A DNA stretch of 29,604 nt from a virus, in the IMG/VR virus record IMGVR_UViG_3300019761_000011, positions 1-29,604 of that record. The stretch is one strand, 5' to 3'. The notes under the pieces are model-generated. The model had not been told where the DNA came from. It searched no databases and saw only the letters and a program-made list of their open reading frames with translations. Within the stretch, counting starts at the first letter, position 1. Each line of letters begins with the position of its first letter. Of the stretch, positions 21,521-27,132 are shown one piece after another. The position numbers and the translations under genes were made by a program.

Positions 21521-21895
21521 ATGAGAAAATTAATGATTTTAATAATTGCCTTAGTGACATTATCGATGTCAAGTTGCACTGATGCTGATGTAGCATCAAG
21601 AAATTTAAGCAGGGCTGCTGATCAGTTCGAGATTTACAGAAGGGTAGTGTTTTATAATGGTATTACAGATGCTTACATATTATCTGTAGAGGGATATTGC
21701 TCTATCAGTGAGCTTAACGGACAATTAGAAGTGACAATAAAGACGAAAGAAGGAATGTTTCTTAAGCATCATTTAGGATTGTCTGACAATGTTACCTACT
21801 TCTCTGAACAATTACAGTCAAAACACGTATCTAAAGATAGATATAGGGTAATATTTAAACCTAGTGTTATTCTACCAAGTATAGATGTAGAATAG
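21521..21895 (+). CDS. Phage beta-sandwich-type lipoprotein (124 aa)
   Basis: The N-terminus MRKLMILIIALVTLSMSSCT is a lipoprotein signal with the lipobox ending at Cys19, so the mature protein should be lipid-anchored outside the inner membrane. The mature part (DADVASRNLSRAADQFEIYR, then RVVFYNGITDAYILSVEGYC) closely resembles a family of phage lipoproteins, usually annotated as beta-sandwich lipoproteins, that occur in many phages. Exclusion of related phages is a proposed role for such proteins, not shown here. It is a single-gene unit with its own dyad-linked promoter and terminator, inserted between late genes. Confidence 0.75.
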   Translation: MRKLMILIIALVTLSMSSCTDADVASRNLSRAADQFEIYRRVVFYNGITDAYILSVEGYCSISELNGQLEVTIKTKEGMFLKHHLGLSDNVTYFSEQLQSKHVSKDRYRVIFKPSVILPSIDVE

Positions 21896-21914
21896 AATAT
21901 TTTTCGATTAAACA

Positions 21915-21944
21915 AAAGCCTCACCTAGCCAGTGAGGCTTTTTT
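21915..21944. terminator. Bidirectional terminator between lipoprotein and minor head gene
   Basis: AAAGCCTCAC (21915-21924) and GTGAGGCTTT (21932-21941) form a 10-bp stem with a 7-nt loop. T-rich runs follow on the plus strand (TTTTTT) and on the minus strand (TTTTGTTT). It separates the convergent lipoprotein and minor head protein genes. Confidence 0.9.
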
Positions 21945-22701
21945 ATTTGGCGCGATAGGCAACAGCACACATGCAGCCTATTGACTCTTCGGCTCCAATG
22001 GTCGTATCTCTGGGGTACTTCCCTTTATACGCTCCAACTTGGAATAAATCATTCTTACCAATAGTAACACCATTTAAAGCTACATGATTGGCATGGGGCT
22101 GTTTTGCTCCTGAATGGATCCAAGTTTTTGTGTACTCTAATCCTGTACTATCCGCCCCTATCTTATTAGACACAGAATAAGCCGCTAAAACCTCTTGAGA
22201 AACTATCTGTCTCACCTTCCATGTTTCATAGCCAGTATAGCTGTTCTTCAATATCACTTTAGCGCGCTGAGTTAAAGCTTCCAATCCTACACCTTCCTCA
22301 ATGGCAATATTCACATAATCTTGAATAGTCTTCTGAACCCACTTCTTTAAAGTGCCTTCAACGGATACAATAAGTTCGCCAGTATTCGCAGATACCCATT
22401 GTTGAAGCTGAATATTCCAAACGGCATCGCGTATATCTGCTTTAAGCCCTAATAAACTATTATACTGCCTACGTGCCCAATATCCACCAACACCGGTATA
22501 AAGTTTATTATAGAAGTCAGGCAAATAGAACTCATCCACTAAAGCGGCTGCATTATCGGCTAATGTCTCATAAGATCCTGTCATATTATCCAAAACGACT
22601 TGCATAGCCTTTCTTCTAAGTGGCTTTAATACCCTTTCAAAATTGGCTATAAATACGGCATTACGCCTCTGTTCTGCTTTTAATTGTTGTCTAATTCCCA
22701 T
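21943..22701 (-). CDS. Minor head protein, SPP1 gp7 / Mu F-like morphogenesis family (252 aa)
   Basis: The C-terminal block KTWIHSGAKQPHANHVALNG, then IGKNDLFQVG and the closing EESIGCMCAVAYRAK, is the typical end of the phage head morphogenesis (SPP1 gp7-like) domain with its conserved His and Cys residues. The N-terminal two thirds are helical (RKAMQVVLDNMTGSYETLAD, QRAKVILKNSYTGYETWKVR). Start set at the ATG at 22701 (MGIRQQLKAEQRRN); the TTG at 22716 lies in the T-tract of a terminator. It normally follows the portal gene directly, so about 3.2 kb of accessory DNA has been placed between them. Confidence 0.88.
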   Translation of the reverse strand: MGIRQQLKAEQRRNAVFIANFERVLKPLRRKAMQVVLDNMTGSYETLADNAAALVDEFYLPDFYNKLYTGVGGYWARRQYNSLLGLKADIRDAVWNIQLQQWVSANTGELIVSVEGTLKKWVQKTIQDYVNIAIEEGVGLEALTQRAKVILKNSYTGYETWKVRQIVSQEVLAAYSVSNKIGADSTGLEYTKTWIHSGAKQPHANHVALNGVTIGKNDLFQVGAYKGKYPRDTTIGAEESIGCMCAVAYRAK

Positions 22702-22714
22702 AAAGTAAAGGTAC

Positions 22715-22745
22715 AAAAAAAACCGACCTCGTGAAAGGTCGGTTT
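22715..22745 (-). terminator. Strong terminator upstream of the minor head gene
   Basis: On the minus strand AAACCGACC (22745-22737) and GGTCGGTTT (22728-22720) form a perfect 9-bp stem with an 8-nt loop, followed by eight T in total. It ends the 64-aa gene transcript 14 nt before the ATG at 22701. A TACCTTTA box (22713-22706) directly after it could act as a promoter, but would give almost no leader. Confidence 0.88.
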
Positions 22746-22768
22746 ATATGCAATCAATTTAAGCTATC

Positions 22769-22963
22769 CTAAGACAATAACTCTAGTCTAGTTGTAAGTA
22801 TGCATATAAAACTTCTCATAATTCCGTACTGAGCTTTCAATAATGGTTTTTGAGCCTCATCGATCGATTCAAAATTAGGTGAATTAATAAAAGAATCGAG
22901 CTTAGTTGCTTTTACTGTCTCTTCTTTAATCTCTGTGATAAGTCTTGTTTTGAATTCTGACAT
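22769..22963 (-). CDS. Small conserved phage protein (64 aa, helical)
   Basis: The sequence MSEFKTRLITEIKEETVKAT, then LDSFINSPNFESIDEAQKPL and a final helix (RSFICILTTRLELLS), matches a pattern I know from small helix-hairpin proteins in many phages (MSEFKxRL...LDxFI...F..I....Q.LL..Q...M...). Its function is not established to my knowledge. It is a single-gene unit with a full consensus promoter at 23028-22998, a dyad overlapping the promoter, and a strong terminator. Confidence 0.7.
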   Translation of the reverse strand: MSEFKTRLITEIKEETVKATKLDSFINSPNFESIDEAQKPLLKAQYGIMRSFICILTTRLELLS

Positions 22964-22997
22964 GATTAAGGTTTTTTTTATTATAAATAATGAACTT

Positions 22998-23043
22998 CAA
23001 ATATACCTCTTTAAATCGACACATCAAACATGTTTAAGAACAT
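22998..23043 (-). promoter_or_regulatory. Consensus promoter with dyad copy 5 over the -33 element
   Basis: On the minus strand TTTG (23028-23025), 19 nt, TATATTTG (23005-22998): full consensus match. The dyad ATGTTTAAGAACAT (23030-23043 on plus) ends 1 nt before TTTG, so a bound protein would probably affect polymerase access. The ATG at 22963 is 34 nt after the -7 box. Confidence 0.75.
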
Positions 23044-23456
23044 GATAATTCTTCGCCTGTTAAAGCGAAATATAAGTTCTGTAATTGGTGGACGTACTCG
23101 ATTTTATGATGTCCATTCTTAAAAAACCAATACCCAAAAACATTACTCAGTTTAAGCATGTGCTCTTCTGTCACTGGATTTATCCCAATAGTAGCGTGCT
23201 TAGTTTCTTTATAATCTTCTTTCAATAACCACCTTGTTATTTTCCTATGATTACTGTCTGTTAATTCAAACCCAAACTTAACTAGCCACTCTTCTGTTAG
23301 TAGGATTGGTTTGTAATCGTTAATGTCGTCAGACCCATAAAATAAACCTCGATCATCTTTTGTTGAAAACCCCATGTCTCCCAAATTGGCTATCACCACA
23401 TCTTTCCCGTCACTGTATCTAATGATATTTCCTATTCTCAATTCTTTTGCATTCAT
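23034..23456 (-). CDS. 140-aa conserved Bacteroidota phage/mobile-element protein
   Basis: The pattern MNAKELRIGNIIRY at the start, YKPILLTEEWLVKFGFEL in the middle and a C-terminal HKIEYVHQLQNLYFALTGEE is familiar from small proteins of Bacteroidota phages and conjugative elements (MNA.ELRIGN ... P..LTEEWL..FGF ... YVHQLQNLYFALTGEEL). Its biochemical role is unknown. It is the only gene downstream of the structured non-coding region 23457-23948, which could be its leader. Confidence 0.7.
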   Translation of the reverse strand: MNAKELRIGNIIRYSDGKDVVIANLGDMGFSTKDDRGLFYGSDDINDYKPILLTEEWLVKFGFELTDSNHRKITRWLLKEDYKETKHATIGINPVTEEHMLKLSNVFGYWFFKNGHHKIEYVHQLQNLYFALTGEELSCS

Positions 23457-23832
23457 CTTGTTTAGTTTAGTTATTGATTATTTGTATTGGTTAGAGTGTT
23501 TGTTGTCCCAAGCGTCCTTTGTGTAATATACTACTAAATCAATAATGATATAAATAGAATAAAACACTGGATTAGTTTATTAAGATTTAAACTAATCGGG
23601 CAAAGACTGACACATGTTGCGTTCATGCTGTTTTACTGACTAAGATCTCTCTATTACACTGTCAACGGAGGTAATACTTGTAAATCATTGCTCCGAATAT
23701 ATTAACTGTCAACTTTATACCTTACCTTTTAATATACTTAATTTAATAAGCTTTATCAAACAGGATTTATTCTTTATTGTTAGTCTGGCTTAAATCTTTA
23801 CAGACACTTAAAGGAAATTGAAAACTTTAAGC
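23457..23832 (-). other. Gene-free region with several inverted and direct repeats
   Basis: No credible gene occurs here. On the minus strand, going away from the pseudoknot RNA, there are CTTAAAG/CTTTAAG (23831-23825 and 23813-23807, 7-bp stem), GTCTG/CAGAC (23805-23801, 23787-23783), CGGAG/CTCCG (23695-23691, 23670-23666) flanked by two copies of GTTGACAGT (23713-23705, 23666-23658), and GATTAGTTT/AAACTAATC (23597-23589, 23578-23570, 9-bp stem with 10-nt loop). The last could be a 3' end, but no clear T-tract follows. The region may be part of one RNA of up to ~490 nt, or a long leader of the 140-aa gene. Confidence 0.5.
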
Positions 23833-23948
23833 GAATGACAGGCAAGAGAAAACCCTATCAGCCATATTGTGAGATGTGGATCGATAGGGTTTTATATTTT
23901 AAAAAAGAAATGAAATACATGTTATCTGACCATCTCACCTGTCATTCA
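23833..23948 (-). ncRNA. Predicted pseudoknotted structured RNA
   Basis: Read on the minus strand. Closing stem P1: GAATGACAGG (23947-23938) with CCTGTCATTC (23842-23833), perfect 10 bp. Internal hairpin P2: AAAACCCTATC (23893-23883) with GATAGGGTTTT (23859-23849), perfect 11 bp, 23-nt loop. Pseudoknot: GTGAGATG (23938-23931) with CATCTCAC (23876-23869) in the P2 loop, perfect 8 bp, sharing one base with P1. A consensus promoter ends 7 nt before the 5' side of P1, so the transcript would begin at the first stem. No open frame crosses it. It could be a stand-alone small RNA or the 5' domain of a long regulatory leader. Confidence 0.65.
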
Positions 23949-23954
23949 ATACCA

Positions 23955-23985
23955 CAAATGTAACTCTTTTATTTGGGTTGTGCAA
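23955..23985 (-). promoter_or_regulatory. Promoter of the structured RNA
   Basis: On the minus strand TTG (23985-23983), 20 nt, TACATTTG (23962-23955) fits the Bacteroidota consensus. Expected initiation is around 23948, right at the first base of stem P1. Confidence 0.65.
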
Positions 23986-23988
23986 TAG

Positions 23989-24396
23989 CTAATTTATAAA
24001 CAAATTAGAATCATCTCCACTTAATTCATAATAATCACTAGGCTCACAGCAATTATAATAACAATAATCAACAAGCCTTAAGTCTTCATCCTTATAAACA
24101 ACTCCCAGTTTGTCAAAATAAGGCTTAATAACCTCAAGTTCTTTCTTAGTGAGCAAACGCACATTTCCCCAATCACCTGACTCTTCACCATATGTACTGT
24201 AGTAAAGCCAATCGATATAAAACGCCTCATCTGAATATCCCAACTTAAAGCTATTTTTGCTCCTATTATCCCATAGACCACCTATCTTTTCTTTAAAATA
24301 CTCCTCACACTCATACGGGTCTTCTGCGTTGTATTTCTCAATAATACTTTTAGGGAATGGTAATCTAATTACCTTTTCGTGCTTGTAATCACTCAT
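23989..24396 (-). CDS. Hypothetical acidic 135-aa protein
   Basis: Rich in Tyr, Asp and Glu, beginning MSDYKHEKVIRLPFPKSIIE, with DPYECEEYFKEKIGGLWDN, an aromatic segment YSDEAFYIDWLYYSTYGEES and a tail DYCYYNCCEPSDYYELSGDD. A small acidic, Tyr-rich fold of this kind is typical of phage accessory proteins; acidic surfaces occur in DNA mimics, but there is no specific evidence for that. It follows the 157-aa gene by 16 nt. Confidence 0.6.
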   Translation of the reverse strand: MSDYKHEKVIRLPFPKSIIEKYNAEDPYECEEYFKEKIGGLWDNRSKNSFKLGYSDEAFYIDWLYYSTYGEESGDWGNVRLLTKKELEVIKPYFDKLGVVYKDEDLRLVDYCYYNCCEPSDYYELSGDDSNLFIN

Positions 24397-24412
24397 ATCC
24401 TTTTATTTTTAG

Positions 24413-24886
24413 TTATTTACTTAACTCTTTATATTCGCTTGCCAAAATCTCAATCATATCTGACTTAGGTTTATAGTCGCATTCGTCACTAATTGTAATA
24501 AGAAAGCTTTCGTCAATATCTTTCAATCCAAATGCGTGATGAAACGTCATATCTGTAAATTGCTCGCTAAATCCTATAGTGCCATTAAATTCGTCATAAC
24601 TAACAACGGGTAAGCTTTCTATTTTCGAAACCACCTCTTTATTTTTAACTTTTGGATAGTATAAATCTTGATATTTCTCTCCGACAACCTTATATCCTTC
24701 AGGCTTGCCGCTCAAAGATTCTAGTGCTGAGATTCCACCACCAACACCATTGCGATCCTTGCAACATCTATTAAAGCCAAGCTCTTTGGTTAAATCTAAA
24801 GCCTTATTGTTACAGTCTGTGATTTTATCGCAAACACTTCTTAGTTTATTGTATGTTTCCGTTCCTTTTTCTACTTTAAAATACAT
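24413..24886 (-). CDS. 157-aa conserved Bacteroidota phage protein
   Basis: MYFKVEKGTETYNKLRSVCD followed by a helix and CNNKALDLTKELGFNRCCKD, then GGISALESLSGKPEGYKVVG, is a pattern I associate with unnamed proteins of Bacteroidota phages. The C-terminal half is mixed and ends SDMIEILASEYKELSK. No catalytic motif is visible. Its A-rich leader (TTAATAACTAAAAAATAAG-like) is similar to those of the flanking accessory genes. Function unknown. Confidence 0.65.
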   Translation of the reverse strand: MYFKVEKGTETYNKLRSVCDKITDCNNKALDLTKELGFNRCCKDRNGVGGGISALESLSGKPEGYKVVGEKYQDLYYPKVKNKEVVSKIESLPVVSYDEFNGTIGFSEQFTDMTFHHAFGLKDIDESFLITISDECDYKPKSDMIEILASEYKELSK

Positions 24887-24936
24887 ATCTCTTATTTTTT
24901 AGTTATTAATTTCTTGCAAGTACGACATTTAATCTT

Positions 24937-25293
24937 TTATTCAAAATACATATTCTTTCGTAGAATTTCAGCAGTCTTGTAATCCTCTATATTATTTTTT
25001 ATTCTTTTCATCATTGATAATCCTATAATAGATTGCCCATTATCAGATACTAAATTCATCATTTGATTATTACCGCGTCCAATACAATAATGATCACTAA
25101 ATCTTATAATAAACGTCTGTAGGTAATCTAATTTGCTATCTGATTCTGACAATTCAACATATACGCTGTTCGATTCGCTTTTATAAATAGATTCAACAAT
25201 AAAACCATTGCCTTTAAAATCAATGCTTTCTATGCTGTTTATTATATTAATTAGATTACTGTTTGATTTACTGATATTTACTTGAGTAGTCAT
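24937..25293 (-). CDS. Hypothetical 118-aa protein
   Basis: A Ser/Asn-rich, mixed alpha/beta protein beginning MTTQVNISKSNSNLINIINS, with VYVELSESDSKLDYLQTFII and RFSDHYCIGRGNNQMMNLVS. No membrane segment and no family recognised. It is the first minus-strand gene of the accessory group after the portal-side terminator and is divergent from the two plus-strand genes at 25455-25831. Confidence 0.6.
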   Translation of the reverse strand: MTTQVNISKSNSNLINIINSIESIDFKGNGFIVESIYKSESNSVYVELSESDSKLDYLQTFIIRFSDHYCIGRGNNQMMNLVSDNGQSIIGLSMMKRIKNNIEDYKTAEILRKNMYFE

Positions 25294-25373
25294 ATCTTTT
25301 AGTTTTATAGTTAATAACTCGTTTTGCTATTACAAATAACGGCATTTAAAACCGACTGGTAAAATATATCGAT

Positions 25374-25428
25374 GTGTTGTGTAACATGTTTCCGGATAAC
25401 TCGAATTGTCTTATTAGTTGTAGATTTG
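25374..25428 (+). promoter_or_regulatory. Dyad copy 6 and accessory-type promoter
   Basis: GTGTTGTGTAACAT (25374-25387), exactly 33 nt, then TAGATTTG (25421-25428). The ATG at 25455 is 26 nt after the box. The three bases before the box (TTG) are the same as in the lipoprotein promoter. No TTTG is present at -33. Confidence 0.7.
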
Positions 25429-25454
25429 TTGGAGTATCAATAAAAACCTAAGAA

Positions 25455-25619
25455 ATGAATTACAAGAAACATGATAAGATTGTTAGAATTGATAACTTAG
25501 ACGATGAGGGAGATTTGAGGGAAAAAGAAGAAGCATTATGCGCTTGTTTGTCCCCAACGCCAGACTCAGACAATGAATGTTGCAGGGTTTGTGGCGAATT
25601 ATTATTTAAAGAACATTAA
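25455..25619 (+). CDS. 54-aa Cys-rich small protein
   Basis: The product begins MNYKKHDKIVRIDNLDDEGD and carries five cysteines: CAC (residues 29-31) and CCRVC (42-46), the latter followed by GELLFKEH. The CxC...CxxC-type spacing suggests one small zinc site. The N-terminal half is acidic and helical. It is the first gene of a two-gene plus-strand unit with a dyad-linked promoter. Function unknown; a zinc-bound protein interaction module is plausible. Confidence 0.6.
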   Translation: MNYKKHDKIVRIDNLDDEGDLREKEEALCACLSPTPDSDNECCRVCGELLFKEH

Positions 25620-25633
25620 CCAACAAAAGAAAG

Positions 25634-25831
25634 ATGAAAGTAAAAGTAGGCGCAATATGCAGAGATTTAAACGGCACAAAGTGCCATATAGTAAACACAT
25701 TCAATGAGGGTAAAAAAGATGTCGTTACTTATAAGTATTGGGCGAAAGAAAAACAGCGCTGGATATTCAAAACAGACTTTACAGAGTTGTTTTTAATAGG
25801 CTTTAAGTACGGATGGACTTGGGGTATATAA
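25634..25831 (+). CDS. Hypothetical 65-aa protein
   Basis: A small basic, beta-rich and aromatic protein: MKVKVGAICRDLNGTKCHIV, then YKYWAKEKQRWIFKTDFTEL and a C-terminal FKYGWTWGI. The first half resembles small SH3-like barrels, but no family is certain. It follows the 54-aa gene by 14 nt and ends 22 nt before a bidirectional terminator. Confidence 0.6.
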   Translation: MKVKVGAICRDLNGTKCHIVNTFNEGKKDVVTYKYWAKEKQRWIFKTDFTELFLIGFKYGWTWGI

Positions 25832-25853
25832 ATAATACTGAAGTAGCTAAAAC

Positions 25854-25884
25854 AAAAAGCCGTGACTCACATCACGGCTTTTTT
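25854..25884. terminator. Bidirectional terminator next to the portal gene
   Basis: AAAAAGCCGTGA (25854-25865) and TCACGGCTTTTT (25872-25883) form a 12-bp stem with a 6-nt loop and T-tracts in both directions. It ends both the plus-strand pair and the minus-strand portal transcript (portal stop at 25888). Confidence 0.92.
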
Positions 25885-25887
25885 ATT

Positions 25888-27087
25888 CTATTCTAAATCG
25901 ATGTCGGGGGCTACACCAAACTGATCGCTTATGTTTGTTACTGGTTGATCCCATTGGTCGTTGCCGTCTAGAATTTCCGTATTTAATCCCGCAGCCTCCC
26001 ATCTTTGTCTAATTGACGCTTTAGCCTTCTCTAACACCTCTTGAACTTCTTTAGGGTCTTTCTGGATTTGTCTGACTTTGTCAATGTCGACAATCATTTT
26101 ATATCCCTTACCATCATCAAGAAACTCAGTCAATTGTTCACAGTAAATCTGTTTAAGTGGAATAGTCGTGTTTAATGCTAGTGTTTTTTCTGATGTGATA
26201 ACATTGTCTCTTGTGCTTGCTTCTTCTGATATCAAAGGAATTGGAACGCCGTATAACAATGCTAATAATTTTCTGGAATCCTTAGATGTTTCAAGAATAT
26301 TCAGGTCCGCTGGTGTTTTTGAAATGTCATGAACCTGAGCTTTTGCACCCATGAATCTAATGCCACCTTTCAAACTAGGGTCGTTAATCTGCTCCTGCGC
26401 GTTGGCTGCTTGTGTTTTGTCATATAGCACGTCACCGTCAGCAGTCACAAGGTAATTAGCCCCTTTGTTTCCGTATGCAGTAATATCCATTTTATCACCT
26501 TCCTCTATCTTCTTTATGATCTTTGAGGCTGTAATAAGCTTAGATGTGGCGTGTTGTGTCACTGCTGGATCCAACACATTCCCAATCGTAGATTTTATGT
26601 TTTCGAGAGGTACTTTTTTTGTCTGATTATATGAGTTTACGTAGCTAACTATTTTACCATTACTATCTAATTCAAAAGCGACATATTGCCCCTGTATTAT
26701 ATTAAGCTCCGCTCTCTTGCCCTTATTTAGAGCAACACCTTCAATCCCTCCATCTATAAAGCACTCGTCGTATATGCAGTATTGAGTAATAAAAGCATTC
26801 TCGAATTGGGTTTGTGTTTGCAGATAGTTAGGGCTTTTCAATAATTCTTGCTGATAAATACCTTCTACGTCTTTCCCGTCTTTATCTACCCATTTAACAG
26901 GAATAGACACAAAGCTATCAACAACCTTATCAATAACGAGCCTTGCCGCTGAACTATCCTTGTAGACGTTGTGAAGATCACGCCTTTCATAATTACCCGT
27001 ATCAATAATTTTACTCCCAAAAAACAAACTACTAATAAGACTCTCCCCCATTAGTGATTTAATCGCTGCTTTAATATTTAATGCCAT
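25888..27087 (-). CDS. Portal protein (HK97-type), 399 aa
   Basis: The N-terminus (LHNVYKDSSAARLVIDKVVD) and the segment ADLNILETSKDSRKLLALLY, followed by GVPIPLISEEASTRDNVITS, are characteristic of phage portal proteins; the latter region corresponds to the conserved stem/wing core. Length is typical. It follows the large terminase by 45 nt, the standard order. The dodecameric portal is the DNA channel of the head and the docking point of the terminase and connector. A promoter-like TATCTTTA lies 26 nt upstream. Confidence 0.9.
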   Translation of the reverse strand: MALNIKAAIKSLMGESLISSLFFGSKIIDTGNYERRDLHNVYKDSSAARLVIDKVVDSFVSIPVKWVDKDGKDVEGIYQQELLKSPNYLQTQTQFENAFITQYCIYDECFIDGGIEGVALNKGKRAELNIIQGQYVAFELDSNGKIVSYVNSYNQTKKVPLENIKSTIGNVLDPAVTQHATSKLITASKIIKKIEEGDKMDITAYGNKGANYLVTADGDVLYDKTQAANAQEQINDPSLKGGIRFMGAKAQVHDISKTPADLNILETSKDSRKLLALLYGVPIPLISEEASTRDNVITSEKTLALNTTIPLKQIYCEQLTEFLDDGKGYKMIVDIDKVRQIQKDPKEVQEVLEKAKASIRQRWEAAGLNTEILDGNDQWDQPVTNISDQFGVAPDIDLE

Positions 27088-27112
27088 ATCTATTTTATTT
27101 ACAATTTCTTAG

Positions 27113-27120
27113 TAAAGATA
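27113..27120 (-). promoter_or_regulatory. Putative late-type promoter box before the portal gene
   Basis: TATCTTTA on the minus strand (after TTTTTG) resembles the -7 element and the boxes upstream of the terminase and the 6160 peptide gene. It lies 25 nt before the ATG at 27087. No clear -33 element. Confidence 0.35.
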
Positions 27121-27132
27121 CAAAAATAATAA

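Noticed and set aside
22769-22963. Anti-defence protein of the Acb2 or Tad type
   Set aside because: It has similar size and helical content, but the sequence does not match the motifs I remember for these families; function left open.
23612-23630. Another dyad copy near ACATGTTGCGTTCATG
   Set aside because: The right half reads TTCAT instead of AACAT and no promoter box is at the expected distance.
23833-23948. A type III toxin-antitoxin RNA antitoxin
   Set aside because: ToxI-type antitoxins are short tandem repeats of about 36 nt; this RNA is a single larger unit, and the adjacent proteins do not resemble ToxN.
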